From Neomegalonema sp. (GTDB lineage: Bacteria > Pseudomonadota > Alphaproteobacteria > Rhodobacterales > Rhodobacteraceae), in the NCBI GenBank assembly GCA_022760355.1, contig JALEGB010000067.1, positions 1-47,453 on the forward strand: a DNA stretch of 47,453 bases, written 5' to 3'. A program made the translations under genes and the position numbers. Numbering within the stretch: position 1 is the stretch's first letter; every line of letters starts with the position of its first letter. Positions 28,724 through 37,396 of the stretch are shown piece by piece. The notes under the pieces are model-generated. The model had not been told where the DNA came from. It saw only the letters and a list, made by a program, of their open reading frames with translations, and made no database searches.

Positions 28724-29593
28724 TTAGCCGCCGGACGCGATCGCCCCCGCCATCGCCAATACGCGACGCGCCGTTTCGACATGCAAATTCTCGACGATCT
28801 TGCCGTCGACGACGGCCACAGCCTCGCCCTTCTCGATCGCCGCTTCAAATGCCGAAACCTGCCGCTTGGCCAGGTCAATCTCCGCCTCTGACGGCGCAAA
28901 AACCGCATTGGCGATTTCGACCTGAGCCGGGTGAATCAGCGTGCGGCCGTCGAAGCCAAACGCCTTTGATTGCCCGCAAGCCGCTCGGAAACCATCTTCA
29001 TCCTTGAACGCATTGAACACCCCATCGACAATCGCGACCCCATAAGCGCGCGCCGCCAACAGCGCGAGGCTCAGGCTTGTCAACAAAGGCGCCCGATCCG
29101 GCGTCTCAGTCGCCCCCAGCTCCTTGAGCAGGTCATTCGTTCCCATAATAAAGCAGTCGAGGCGCGGGGTGGACGCCGCAATCGCTTCCGAGTGAAGCAC
29201 CCCGCGCGGGGTCTCAATCATCGCCCAGATTTTGGTGCTGTCAGGCGCGCCATGCTTGACCAACAGCGACTCGACTTCCTCAATTTGCTGCGGCGCGTTG
29301 ACTTTCGGCAGCAGGACGGCGTCAGGGCCAGCGGCGGCGGCGGCTTTGAGATCCTCCATGCCCCACGGCGTATCGAGGCCATTGATGCGAATGGCCAACT
29401 CGCGGCGTCCGAATCCGCCCGCTTTCACCGCGGCGGCCACCTTATCGCGCGCGCCAGGCTTCTCATCCGGCGCAACAGCGTCCTCAAGGTCCAGTATCAA
29501 AGCGTCCGCGGCCAGCGTTTTGCCTTTCTCAAGCGCCCGCTCTTTGGAGCCTGGCATATACAAAACCGAGCGCCGCGGGCGGATATCGCTCAT
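28724..29593 (-). CDS. CoA-ester lyase (HpcH/HpaI aldolase family)
   Basis: A 289-residue TIM-barrel protein. RPRRSVLYMPGSKERALEKG, the metal-site segment LILDLEDAVAPDEK, IMIETPRG-like IWAMIETPRGVLHSEAIA, and GTNDLLKELG are characteristic of the citrate-lyase-beta/malyl-CoA lyase group. The reaction is probably cleavage or condensation of a 3-hydroxyacyl-CoA type ester, such as malyl-CoA or citramalyl-CoA; the exact substrate cannot be told. ATG 29593 gives the family-typical N-terminus; ATGs at 29614 and 29623 are alternatives. It is divergent from the ArsC-like gene. Confidence 0.88.
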   Translation of the reverse strand: MSDIRPRRSVLYMPGSKERALEKGKTLAADALILDLEDAVAPDEKPGARDKVAAAVKAGGFGRRELAIRINGLDTPWGMEDLKAAAAAGPDAVLLPKVNAPQQIEEVESLLVKHGAPDSTKIWAMIETPRGVLHSEAIAASTPRLDCFIMGTNDLLKELGATETPDRAPLLTSLSLALLAARAYGVAIVDGVFNAFKDEDGFRAACGQSKAFGFDGRTLIHPAQVEIANAVFAPSEAEIDLAKRQVSAFEAAIEKGEAVAVVDGKIVENLHVETARRVLAMAGAIASGG

Positions 29594-29687
29594 TATGTCT
29601 TGATTCTCTGGCATTTCCGTCATGACCTCGGACATCCTTTCAACTATCCATGAACTGTTCGCCCTCATCCGCTTTGGGAGAAGAGTT

Positions 29688-30164
29688 TTGATCAACGTCC
29701 TGTTTTTGTGCACCGGCAACTCGGCGCGCAGCGTCCTGTCCGAAGCGCTGCTCAACCATCATGGCGGCGGGCGCTACCGCGCCTACTCCGCAGGCTCATC
29801 ACCGACTGGACAAGTTAATCCGCTTACAGTCAAAACCCTTTCGGCCCATGGCCTGATCTCCGAAGGCTACAGCTCCAAAAGCTGGGACACTTTCGCAGGC
29901 CCGGACGCGCCGGTCATGGACCTCGTTGTCACAGTTTGCGATAACGCTAAGGGTGAAACCTGCCCAATCTGGCCAGGCGCACCGGTCCAAACGCATTGGG
30001 GTTACGAAGATCCAGCCGCGGCGGAAGGAACTGAAGCGGAGCGCCTGGCGGTGTTCGAGCGCATCTATAGCGAAATTGACGCCCGCATCCGCGCTTTCGT
30101 CGCGACATCATTTGACAAGGCGGAAACGGTGGCGGAGCGTCGCGCGATCGCCAGCAATATTTAA
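29688..30164 (+). CDS. ArsC-type arsenate reductase / low-MW phosphatase
   Basis: About 158 residues in the low-molecular-weight phosphatase fold. The phosphate loop CTGNSARS (C8 to R14) is the CX5R signature, and SKSWDTFAGPDAP, VVTVCDNAKGETCPIWPG and HWGYEDPAA match the thioredoxin-linked arsenate reductases. It would reduce arsenate to arsenite, or dephosphorylate proteins. The likely start is TTG 29688, preceded by GGGAG; no in-frame ATG fits. No arsenite pump or ArsR is adjacent, so a role in arsenic resistance is unproven. Confidence 0.8.
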   Translation: MINVLFLCTGNSARSVLSEALLNHHGGGRYRAYSAGSSPTGQVNPLTVKTLSAHGLISEGYSSKSWDTFAGPDAPVMDLVVTVCDNAKGETCPIWPGAPVQTHWGYEDPAAAEGTEAERLAVFERIYSEIDARIRAFVATSFDKAETVAERRAIASNI

Positions 30165-30171
30165 TCGCGCC

Positions 30172-30196
30172 GGAGCGCGCTAATAAGGCGCGCTCC
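30172..30196. terminator. Bidirectional hairpin between arsC-like and ycjF
   Basis: GGAGCGCGC (30172-30180) pairs perfectly with GCGCGCTCC (30188-30196) across a seven-base TAATAAG loop. It stands between two convergent genes. T-tracts are weak on both sides. Confidence 0.65.
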
Positions 30197-30205
30197 ACCT
30201 AACGG

Positions 30206-31267
30206 CTAACCGCGATCACGCCCAGCCGGCGGCCCGCCGCCCGCTGTGCGCTCCGCCACAACGCTCCGAAGCGCCGACCAGGCGATTTCACGCAATTTAG
30301 GCTTGGGCAGCGCCTCAAAGGGCAAGGGGCGGCAAACTTCCATCGCGGCGATGCCGATACGCGCCGTCATTGCGCCATTGACGACGCCCTCCCCAAGACG
30401 CCGAGAGAGCTTCGACGCGATGCCGCCCCCCATCAGCGGCTCTAGGATATCATCCCCCAACGCGATCAACCCCGCCGCCATTGCGTGCTCGACAACGCGT
30501 CGCGCCAAGCGCAACGATCCCAAGAAGCCGGCTCGGCCGCCATAGAGCTGCGCAAGCCGCCGAATCGTCCGAAGATTCACATATAGCGCCGCGACAGCGT
30601 CCAACAGTACGGACGGCGCCAGGGCTGTGATCGTTGCAACATCCCGCGCCGCGCCGCGCACGATGCGCCGCGCCTCCTCATCCAGCGGCGCAAAGATCGC
30701 TCGTTCAAACGCCGCGAGCCGATCCTCAACTTCGAACGCATCCTGCGCCCGCCGCGTCGCCTCAGAGATCGGCGCTCCGATGTCCCGCCGTCCGACATAA
30801 AGCGCCGCCATCGCGCGCAGCGCGGCGTCCGCATCCTTCAGGTCGCCCGTTTCACGGGCAAACATTGCGAGCCGTCGGATCCGGCCGATCCGCCGCACGC
30901 GCCCGAGCGCCGCGATCTCGCGAAAAACAAGGATTGCGAAAACGATGAGGAGAGCGAGCACCAGCCCGCGCATCGCCCATCCAACCCACGGAGCGATCTC
31001 CGCCGCCTCGACCACGAGCCGCTCCAGCGCGAACGCAGCCATCGCGCTGAGCACCAGCGCCCCAAGCGCCCAGAATATCCGGATCCACACCCCGATATGT
31101 CGGGGGCCGCTCACGCGGGCGCCTGGCGCCCGGGCGGGACCGTCAACTGGCGGCGCATCTTGCGGCGAGGCGCTTCGATCCGCCCCGTCATCGCGCTTCC
31201 CGGCCGACGCCTCCCGACCAACCAGGAGAACCGCCCCAAGCTCTCTTTTTTCGTCGCCCGTTCTCAT
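30206..31267 (-). CDS. ycjF: YcjF/TIGR01620 family membrane protein
   Basis: A 353-residue protein with an acidic/Pro-rich N-terminus, two transmembrane segments (about 75-95 and 105-125: ALGALVLSAMAAFALERLV and GLVLALLIVFAILVFREI), and a C-terminal DUF697-like domain (ITALAPSVLLDAVAALYVNLRTIRRLAQLYGGRAGF). YcjF is normally encoded next to YcjX; here ycjX is on the same strand upstream but 1.5 kb away, with luxR and a small gene in between on the opposite strand. Function is unknown; in other bacteria the pair is stress-induced. Start chosen at ATG 31267. Confidence 0.85.
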   Translation of the reverse strand: MRTGDEKRELGAVLLVGREASAGKRDDGADRSASPQDAPPVDGPARAPGARVSGPRHIGVWIRIFWALGALVLSAMAAFALERLVVEAAEIAPWVGWAMRGLVLALLIVFAILVFREIAALGRVRRIGRIRRLAMFARETGDLKDADAALRAMAALYVGRRDIGAPISEATRRAQDAFEVEDRLAAFERAIFAPLDEEARRIVRGAARDVATITALAPSVLLDAVAALYVNLRTIRRLAQLYGGRAGFLGSLRLARRVVEHAMAAGLIALGDDILEPLMGGGIASKLSRRLGEGVVNGAMTARIGIAAMEVCRPLPFEALPKPKLREIAWSALRSVVAERTAGGGPPAGRDRG

Positions 31268-31378
31268 CACTACCCCGCAGGAGCAAAGATACGCCAAATT
31301 GACGCAACTGAAGTTCAACCGCCACGCGATCAATCCATAAACATGAGCAGTATATAAAGATCGTTTGCGGAAACATTC

Positions 31379-31395
31379 AGGGTTGATATCACCCT
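31379..31395. promoter_or_regulatory. Palindrome in the ycjF-luxR intergenic region
   Basis: AGGGTTGATATCACCCT has the 8-bp palindrome TGATATCA with AGGG and CCCT outside. It lies about 110 bp upstream of ycjF and 157 bp upstream of luxR, in an AT-richer stretch. It could be an operator, but it does not resemble a classic lux box. Positions 31268-31551 show no other feature. Confidence 0.35.
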
Positions 31396-31551
31396 AATTA
31401 ACCACGTTTCGCCGCCATTCGCCGCCGTCCAAACCATCGGGACATGTCGGCAAGGTTACTAGCATCAGGCGAAATTCCCGCATAGCGTGTTTCGTGCCGA
31501 TGAAAAGCGCGCATCGATTCGGATCCGAGAGATGGAGAAGCGGCGGACGCA

Positions 31552-32319
31552 ATGAGCGACGCTATCGAACTAATGCAACAATTCAGCCGCATCAAATCGG
31601 TTGAAGAGCTGAAGAATGTATATTCATTTGTGCTCGCGGAGCTTGGTGTTGACTACTACCTGTTAGCCAACCGATTTGACTTGCGCGAACCGCCGGAAGG
31701 GGCTGTGCTGGTTGGAAACTGCCCGCAGTTCTGGATCGAATTCTACATTGAAAGAATGTACCATCTGGACGATCCAATTCATCAGGCCTCACAAAAAGTG
31801 TCCCGCATCTTTCTGTGGGAAGAGCTGCCACAGCTGCTGACTTTGACCCGGCATCAAGTGGAGATGGTTCGAGAAATATATCAGAGCGTCATCGGATCAG
31901 CCTGCACCTTGCCAATACATTCACCCGACGCGCCGTCCGGAATTTGCACCTTCGCGGTAAAAAAAGGGCGGGAGTTTCCAACCCGCGCCCTGCCGATCTT
32001 AAGTTTCGTCGGCGCCCTCGGGTTCGAATGCGCGCGCCGCATCGCGAAAGCGGACGCCACAGGCAAAGCCAAAGACACCCCGGAGCTGGACGCCGAGGCG
32101 AAATTGAAGCTGACCGGGCGTCAACTGGAAGTTTTGCGCTTGCTTGGACAGGGGAAAACCGACTGGGAAATTGCGACGATCCTAGGCATCTCCGCCAGCA
32201 CCGTGCGCAAGCATGTCGAGGCCGCCAAGCGCCATTATGACGTCGCCTCCCGCACGCAGCTCGTTGTTCGCGCCCTGATTAAAACCGACCTGTCGTTTCG
32301 GGATTTAATCGTGAACTAA
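31552..32319 (+). CDS. LuxR-family regulator with autoinducer-binding domain (solo)
   Basis: A 255-residue protein with an N-terminal acyl-homoserine-lactone-type domain and a C-terminal LuxR helix-turn-helix. The ligand-pocket residues conserved in TraR/LuxR are present: W61, Y65, D74, P75, W89 and G130. The HTH reads LTGRQLEVLRLLGQGK then WEIATILGISASTVRKHVEA. No luxI-type synthase is found in the window, so it is a solo. Its base composition looks AT-richer than its neighbours, consistent with acquisition. It splits ycjX from ycjF and is followed 87 bp later by a small gene that it may control. Confidence 0.88.
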   Translation: MSDAIELMQQFSRIKSVEELKNVYSFVLAELGVDYYLLANRFDLREPPEGAVLVGNCPQFWIEFYIERMYHLDDPIHQASQKVSRIFLWEELPQLLTLTRHQVEMVREIYQSVIGSACTLPIHSPDAPSGICTFAVKKGREFPTRALPILSFVGALGFECARRIAKADATGKAKDTPELDAEAKLKLTGRQLEVLRLLGQGKTDWEIATILGISASTVRKHVEAAKRHYDVASRTQLVVRALIKTDLSFRDLIVN

Positions 32320-32322
32320 AAC

Positions 32323-32336
32323 GGGCGAAATCGCCC
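32323..32336 (+). terminator. Short hairpin after luxR
   Basis: GGGCGA (32323-32328) pairs with TCGCCC (32331-32336) across two bases (or GGGCG/CGCCC with a four-base loop). It is short and lacks a U-tract; weak evidence for termination or attenuation between luxR and the next gene. Confidence 0.4.
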
Positions 32337-32406
32337 ATTGTATCCACAGCAGGTAGAGACAATGGTTCTCTTACGGAGAGAACTTAGAAAAAATCAGAGG
32401 CTCAAA

Positions 32407-32751
32407 ATGTCGACGCAGGCAGCAACGTCGTCTAGACATCAGCTCAATCTCGAATCGGCTAACGAGTTTATCCAGCTGCACAGTGAGTTTGAAAAAGTGC
32501 AGAAGAGTTTGCACGAGCTCGCGGCGAAAACTCCATGCAGCCGGCCCTGTGACATCGAAGAAGAGCAGCTGATTGGTAAATACTTTAAGATCTACTCGGA
32601 CGCTGCCCAAAAGCCGGCGTCAAGTCCAGAAGATCTCGAGCTGAAGCTAAAGCTTCTCGAGCGCGACCTGGTAACGTCAGACCTTGAAAACACGTGCAGC
32701 ATGGATCTGCTCCGCTCCTGCATTGCCGATCTAGAAAAATTAAAGTACTGA
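32407..32751 (+). CDS. Small helical hypothetical protein beside luxR
   Basis: A 114-residue protein I do not recognise. It is mostly charged and predicted to be helical, with heptad-like ESANEFIQLHSEFEKVQKSL and a DLELKLKLLERDLVTSD segment, suggesting a coiled coil. Four cysteines occur as CSRPC and in a CSMDLLRSC tail. ATG 32407 has AGAGG seven bases upstream; the frame starts earlier at 32338 without a good site. No signal peptide or membrane span. Downstream and codirectional with luxR, it may be a quorum-sensing target, but this is only context. Confidence 0.65.
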   Translation: MSTQAATSSRHQLNLESANEFIQLHSEFEKVQKSLHELAAKTPCSRPCDIEEEQLIGKYFKIYSDAAQKPASSPEDLELKLKLLERDLVTSDLENTCSMDLLRSCIADLEKLKY

Positions 32752-32762
32752 GCGGCTGATTT

Positions 32763-34202
32763 TTACAATCGGTCGCCTACGAGAAAGTCGAGCGCCTTAT
32801 CTATTCGAATGTGAGGCGGGCCTTCGCCCTCCCGCGCCTCCAATATGGGCGGGGCAAAGGCGACGGATTGGAAACAATCTCGGCTCCAATCCTCTGACTT
32901 TAGCGCCGCAAGCGATCTTGGTGGTGAGCCGGCGAACAGCGCCGCGTCCTCTCCTGACTCCGCCAGCCGCCCGCGCACAGCGGGCAGCAGTTCGCCATTG
33001 TGACGAATCTCATCTTCTACGGTCGCACGGACCGAGGCTATGGCCAACGCGTTGACCGCTGCGCCACGATAGGCCGCCCGATCGACCGTTTCCGCCAGCA
33101 AGCTGTTGATCAGCTCCATCAACGCGGGATGCGCCGAATGATGGATATGGTCCGCCTTCGAGGCGGCCAACAGCACCCGATCAATCCGGCGCGGCCAGAG
33201 CGGGCCGAGCAGCGCGCCGAGCCAGGAGCGTTCGCCAGGCCGAAACGCGCTCATAATGTCTCGCAACGCCAGCGCCATATCTTCAGTTTGCGCCGGCCCG
33301 GCGCCCGCCGCGCCCAGCGCGTCGACTAGGACAATCTGCCGATCCAACTTGGCGAAGTGTGTTGTAAAAAATGGGCGAACCACCAGCGCCTTATAGGCCT
33401 CATATCGCTGCGCCAACGTCGCCCTCAACGAGCCGCGTCGTGCTGTGCGCTCGGGCGGAGCCGGCGCGAACGTCAGGGCCGGCGCGCCCTCCAGGTCCCC
33501 CGGAAGTAAGAAACGTCCAGGAGCCAGACGCGAAAAACCCGCTTGTCGCATCGCCCGCAGAAATTCCGCGTAAAGCGCCGCGCCCTGCTGCGCCGCCGCC
33601 TCATCCAACGGCGCCGCAAAATCAGTCCCGGCGACCCAGTTCAGAAAAGCGCGCCCGGCGACAGCCTCCGCCCCCTCGCCCTGCGCCCGGGCTTTCGCCG
33701 CGGTCAGCGCCTCATTGGACCAGCTGGCGAAATCTTTTTCCATCAGCGCGAGGTCCAACAACCATTCGCCAGGATAGTCGATAATATCCAGATTCAGGTA
33801 AGAGTCGCCGACCACCTCACGCGCTAGCCGGCCCATCATGCCTGAGGATTGATACCGCAAAGAGACCCGGAGCTGCGCAATTTGGCGCGTGCTTTCCGGC
33901 CATGTTGGCGGCGAGCCGTACAGATCGGACAGATGACGCTCAAAGTCGAACCGCGGCGCATCGAAGTCCGGCTGCGGCGTCAACATCGCGGCGAGAATGC
34001 GCCCCTCCGCCTCGGCCTTTAGGCCGGGCATGCGCCCGCGGCGCAGCAGGTTTGCGACCAAGGACGTAATGAAGAGCGTTTTGCCCGCCCGCGACAACCC
34101 GGTCACGCCCAGCCGGAGCGAAGGCTGCAGCATCCCCGCCGCCTGTGTGCTCCAGCGCTCCATCATCCGCGCGGCGCCGTCCGCCCATTCGCTAATCGCC
34201 AT
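32763..34202 (-). CDS. ycjX: YcjX-family P-loop NTPase
   Basis: A 479-residue protein with Walker A GLSRAGKT at 35-42 ([20 protein letters not shown]), the switch-like [14 protein letters not shown] segment, and conserved FAPAPP and KADHIHH segments. YcjX is a GTP/ATP-binding protein, in E. coli a phage-shock-associated gene product of unclear role; with YcjF it forms a usual pair. Here ycjF is on the same strand downstream, separated by luxR and its neighbour. It is divergent from truA with a 41-bp gap. Confidence 0.9.
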   Translation of the reverse strand: MAISEWADGAARMMERWSTQAAGMLQPSLRLGVTGLSRAGKTLFITSLVANLLRRGRMPGLKAEAEGRILAAMLTPQPDFDAPRFDFERHLSDLYGSPPTWPESTRQIAQLRVSLRYQSSGMMGRLAREVVGDSYLNLDIIDYPGEWLLDLALMEKDFASWSNEALTAAKARAQGEGAEAVAGRAFLNWVAGTDFAAPLDEAAAQQGAALYAEFLRAMRQAGFSRLAPGRFLLPGDLEGAPALTFAPAPPERTARRGSLRATLAQRYEAYKALVVRPFFTTHFAKLDRQIVLVDALGAAGAGPAQTEDMALALRDIMSAFRPGERSWLGALLGPLWPRRIDRVLLAASKADHIHHSAHPALMELINSLLAETVDRAAYRGAAVNALAIASVRATVEDEIRHNGELLPAVRGRLAESGEDAALFAGSPPRSLAALKSEDWSRDCFQSVAFAPPILEAREGEGPPHIRIDKALDFLVGDRL

Positions 34203-34243
34203 TTCGCCTCGCCCTATCGTCAGGCCCCTTATATAGGCGCTGC

Positions 34244-35095
34244 ATGACCCGATACCGTCTTACGATCGAATATCATGGCGGCCCCTTCGTCGGCTGGCAA
34301 AAGCAGGATAACGGCCCCTCCGTGCAAGGCGCGATTGAGCACGCCCTCTCCCGGCTGGGCGAGCGTGACACGCTGGTTTATGGATCCGGCCGAACGGACG
34401 CCGGCGTCCACGCTCTCGGCCAAGTCGCTCATGTCGACCTGCAAAAGGATTGGGAGCCGTTTCGGTTAAGCGAGGCGCTGAACCACCATCTTAAGCCCGA
34501 CCCGATCGCGATTGTCGCCGCGCAACGGGTGGGCGACGGTTTTCACGCCCGCTTCAGCGCCGTTCTGCGCCGATATCTCTACCGCATCGCCCCCCGCCGA
34601 GCGCCGCTCACCTTTGACCGGGGGCTGGCGTGGCGCGTGTCTCCGCCGCTCGACATCGCATCCATGCGCGCTGGCGGGGCGTATTTGGTTGGAAAGCACG
34701 ACTTTACGACCTTCCGCGCTTCCCAATGTCAGGCCGCCTCGCCGATCAAATCGATCGACTCAGTCACGATCGCGGAAACGCCGTCGGGCATGATCGAAGT
34801 GCGCTGCGAAGCGCGCAGCTTTCTGCACAATCAAGTGCGCAGCATTGTCGGCACCTTGGAGCGCGTGGGCGCGGGCGCTTGGGCGCCAGAAGATGTGAGG
34901 ACAGCGCTGGAGGCGGCGAATAGAGCCGCTTGCGGCCCCGTCGCGCCGCCGGACGGCCTCTATCTCGCCGAGGTCGTTTATCCAGAAGGGGCCGAGTATT
35001 CAGAAGGGGGCGGGCATTCAGAAAGGGCCGAGTATTCACAGGACGGCGACGACGCGGCGGAACCGGCGCCGCCGTCGGCTACATCTGCATATTAA
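34244..35095 (+). CDS. truA: tRNA pseudouridine synthase A
   Basis: A 283-residue enzyme that makes pseudouridine at positions 38-40 of tRNA anticodon loops. The catalytic Asp52 lies in [26 protein letters not shown] and [17 protein letters not shown] are family landmarks. After about residue 245 comes a non-family tail of imperfect six-residue repeats (YPEGA-type, [18 protein letters not shown]) encoded by four 18-bp units at 34976-35047. The 3' end overlaps the tail of cobC by 17 bases on the opposite strand. Confidence 0.94.
   Translation: MTRYRLTIEYHGGPFVGWQKQDNGPSVQGAIEHALSRLGERDTLVYGSGRTDAGVHALGQVAHVDLQKDWEPFRLSEALNHHLKPDPIAIVAAQRVGDGFHARFSAVLRRYLYRIAPRRAPLTFDRGLAWRVSPPLDIASMRAGGAYLVGKHDFTTFRASQCQAASPIKSIDSVTIAETPSGMIEVRCEARSFLHNQVRSIVGTLERVGAGAWAPEDVRTALEAANRAACGPVAPPDGLYLAEVVYPEGAEYSEGGGHSERAEYSQDGDDAAEPAPPSATSAY
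34976..35047 (+). repeat. 18-bp tandem repeat in the 3' end of truA
   Basis: Four imperfect 18-bp units encode hexapeptides in the C-terminal tail of TruA. They keep the reading frame, so length variants would be tolerated. Their borders are set by the repeating ...TATTCAGAAGGG pattern. Confidence 0.7.
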
Positions 35096-35657
35096 CGCAG
35101 CCGACGCGCCATGCTTTCGCTTCTCTGATCCAATCAATCCGGGTCAGAGACAAGGGCGATATCTCAAACGCCAGCGCCGAAAGCGGCGGCAAAGTCAACG
35201 CCAGCGCCAGCGCGGCCCGAATGACGCCAGCATGCGCGACGGCGACGATTTCATCATCATCCCCGCGAGAGATCTCCATAATCGGCGTGGCCACGCGCGC
35301 GCATAGGGCGGCGAAGCTCTCGCCTTCCGGCGGCGCAGCGGCGGCCGGATCGCGCCAAAATTGCTCTGCGCCTTCGGGCTCATCGTAGCTGAGCCCCTCC
35401 CACGCGCCGAAATTTTGCTCCCGGAACGCGGCGTCAGGCTCGCGTCGCAACCATGTGCGCCGACCGATTGCGTCGGCAGTATCAATCGAACGCGACAGGT
35501 CGGAGGTCAGCAACATCGCGTGATCGGGTAGGGCGGTGCGTAAAGCCGAGAGCGACCGTCCGTCGGAAAGATCCGCCGGCGAATCCGTCCAACCGCAAAA
35601 TCCCCGGGCGTTCGTCGGCCCATGCCGCACCCACCACCACCGAACCATGCCGCTCAA
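35079..35657 (-). CDS. cobC: Histidine phosphatase, CobC-like
   Basis: A 192-residue phosphatase of the RHG superfamily: VRHGPTN (10-16) has the phospho-accepting His12, and the second catalytic His is in [12 protein letters not shown] near 143. Placed four bases into cobU (ATGA overlap), it most likely removes phosphate from alpha-ribazole 5'-phosphate or adenosylcobalamin 5'-phosphate in cobalamin nucleotide-loop assembly. Specificity is inferred only from the neighbour. Its 3' end overlaps truA. Confidence 0.82.
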   Translation of the reverse strand: MSGMVRWWWVRHGPTNARGFCGWTDSPADLSDGRSLSALRTALPDHAMLLTSDLSRSIDTADAIGRRTWLRREPDAAFREQNFGAWEGLSYDEPEGAEQFWRDPAAAAPPEGESFAALCARVATPIMEISRGDDDEIVAVAHAGVIRAALALALTLPPLSALAFEISPLSLTRIDWIREAKAWRVGCVNMQM

Positions 35658-36232
35658 ATCGGGGACTCCCCTTTCAGCGTCAGCGGTAGTCCCGCTGCGA
35701 CGAAAACCACGTAATCCGCAGAGGCGGCCACGATCTGGTTTATCCGCCCCTGTGCGTCTCGAAAGCGGCGCCCAAGCGGCGTTTCGGGGACAAGGCCGAG
35801 CCCGACCTCATTCGAAACAGCGACAACCCGGCACCCCGCCTCATGGGCGCTATTAACAGCCTCCACCAAGGCGGCGCCAAGCTCTTCCGCATCAAACGCC
35901 GAACGCCGCAACATTTCGTTTGAAAGCCACAACGTTAAGCAGTCGATAAGGACGACTTCGTCCGCCCGCGCTTCGGCCTGAAGCGTGGCCGGAACGTCGA
36001 TAAACGCCTCAACCGTCCGCCAGCCGGGGCCGCGCCGTGCGCGATGCGACTGAATCCGGTCGGTCATCTCCTGATCAAAAGGCTCAGCAGTCGCCAAATA
36101 CGCCCGCTGCGGCGCAAACGATTCCGCCAACCGCTCCGCGAATAAGCTCTTGCCAGAGCGCGCGCCGCCCAGAATCAACGACAAGCGCGGCGCGCCGCCG
36201 CGCACGGATCCACTCCTCAGAAACGCCTCCAT
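35654..36232 (-). CDS. cobU: Adenosylcobinamide kinase/guanylyltransferase
   Basis: A 192-residue bifunctional enzyme of the cobalamin pathway. The P-loop is LGGARSGKS (21-29), and VSNEVGLGLVPETPLGRRFRD with the FRDAQGRINQ tail are family motifs; SHRARRGPGWRTVE carries the region of the guanylylated His. ATG 36232 gives the usual N-terminus; the open frame continues upstream to 36418 but lies in the promoter region of the sigma-factor gene. No other cobalamin genes or clear riboswitch are seen here. Confidence 0.93.
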   Translation of the reverse strand: MEAFLRSGSVRGGAPRLSLILGGARSGKSLFAERLAESFAPQRAYLATAEPFDQEMTDRIQSHRARRGPGWRTVEAFIDVPATLQAEARADEVVLIDCLTLWLSNEMLRRSAFDAEELGAALVEAVNSAHEAGCRVVAVSNEVGLGLVPETPLGRRFRDAQGRINQIVAASADYVVFVAAGLPLTLKGESPI

Positions 36233-36393
36233 ATTGCTCGGCCGGTCGAGACGATCCGCGCCGGCCGCGCGCGCTCGCGCGGCAATCCCGGCGACACCAT
36301 GGCGAATGGCGGACAAAAAAACGACCGGCGAGTGAACTGAACGCGCCTCCGCTGCGAATACTGATGCAGAGACGATGTTCCAGGAGGCCAGTG

Positions 36394-37281
36394 ATGAAAC
36401 CGCAAAACACGGAGCCAACCGATCGCCGCGTGATGGACGCCGCCATGAAAGCGGAAATGCTCGACGCCGAGACGGAAGCAGCGCTCGCCCGCGCTTGGCG
36501 AGACAAAGGGGACGAGGCGGCGATGCATCGGCTGGTCACCGCCTATATGCGGCTCGCGGTTTCGATGGCGGTGAAGTATCGGCGCTATGGCGCGTCCATG
36601 AATGATCTCATCCAGGAGGCCGGCGTCGGGCTGATGAAAGCGGCCTCAAAGTTCGATCCGGATCGCGGCGTGCGGTTTTCCACTTACGCTGTCTGGTGGA
36701 TCAAAGCCTCCATCCAAGACTTTGTGATGCGCAATTGGTCACTTGTGCGAACCGGCTCGACCTCCTCGCAAAAATCTCTTTTTTTCAACATGCGCCGCAT
36801 CCGCGCGCGGCTAGAGCGAGAGATGGGAGCGGATTTCGGCGAGTCCGCCCCGCCCCATGTGCAAGAAGAAATCGCCACCGAGCTCGGCGCGCCGCTCCGC
36901 GATGTGCAAATGATGGAAGGGCGTCTTGCCGGGCCAGACTTTTCGCTCAACGCCTTTCAGGCGGGGGAGGAAGGCCGCGAGTGGGTGGAGACCATCGAGG
37001 ACGAATCGGACACGCCCGACGTTGCGATCGCGCGCAGCAATGATGGCGCGAAGGCGCGCAGCTGGCTGGCCGGCGCGATGTCTGCGCTAACCGAGCGCGA
37101 GCAACTCATCATCCGCCGCAGGAAGCTGCAGGACACGCCGGACACGCTGGAGGCCCTTGGCGGCCATCTCGGTTTGTCAAAGGAGCGGGTTCGGCAGCTC
37201 GAATCGCAAGCGCTGCGTAAAATGCGCAACGCGCTGGAGGCTCAACATGGCTCAGCGCCAATGGAGCTCGCGGCGAGCTGA
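36394..37281 (+). CDS. RpoH-type heat-shock sigma factor
   Basis: A 295-residue sigma-70 family protein. Region 2 has DLIQEAGVGLMKAASKFDP and FSTYAVWWIKASIQDFVMRNWSLVR; the RpoH box appears as SQKSLFFNMRRIRARLE (near 128-144), and region 4 reads LGGHLGLSKERVRQLESQALRKM. This identifies a sigma-32 family member; alphaproteobacteria often have two or more. ATG 36394 is preceded by AGGAGG at a six-base distance. A promoter of the type such a factor recognises is seen upstream of dnaK, 2.3 kb away. Whether this is RpoH1 or RpoH2 cannot be told. Confidence 0.9.
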   Translation: MKPQNTEPTDRRVMDAAMKAEMLDAETEAALARAWRDKGDEAAMHRLVTAYMRLAVSMAVKYRRYGASMNDLIQEAGVGLMKAASKFDPDRGVRFSTYAVWWIKASIQDFVMRNWSLVRTGSTSSQKSLFFNMRRIRARLEREMGADFGESAPPHVQEEIATELGAPLRDVQMMEGRLAGPDFSLNAFQAGEEGREWVETIEDESDTPDVAIARSNDGAKARSWLAGAMSALTEREQLIIRRRKLQDTPDTLEALGGHLGLSKERVRQLESQALRKMRNALEAQHGSAPMELAAS

Positions 37282-37396
37282 TCGCCCCAAACGCCGGAGC
37301 AGGGCGGATTGGCGGCAGGAAACGTCATTTTTTCGCCTTCGTCCTGGTTTCCGATTTGTCTGCGCGCCCCGTTCCCGCGCGCTTGAGGAGATCGCT

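Noticed and set aside
31334-31551. Classic lux box upstream of luxR
   Set aside because: No 18-20 bp palindrome resembling known lux or tra boxes was found; only a weaker 17-bp palindrome is present.
36037-36393. 119-residue N-terminal extension of the sigma factor
   Set aside because: Overlaps cobU on the other strand; AGGAGG and family alignment support ATG 36394.
36233-36393. Cobalamin riboswitch before cobU
   Set aside because: No convincing B12-box with supporting stems was seen in the short divergent region.
36811-36818. CTAGAGCG inside the sigma-factor gene as a sixth repeat
   Set aside because: Only eight bases match, no second end or inner palindrome, and it lies in conserved coding sequence.
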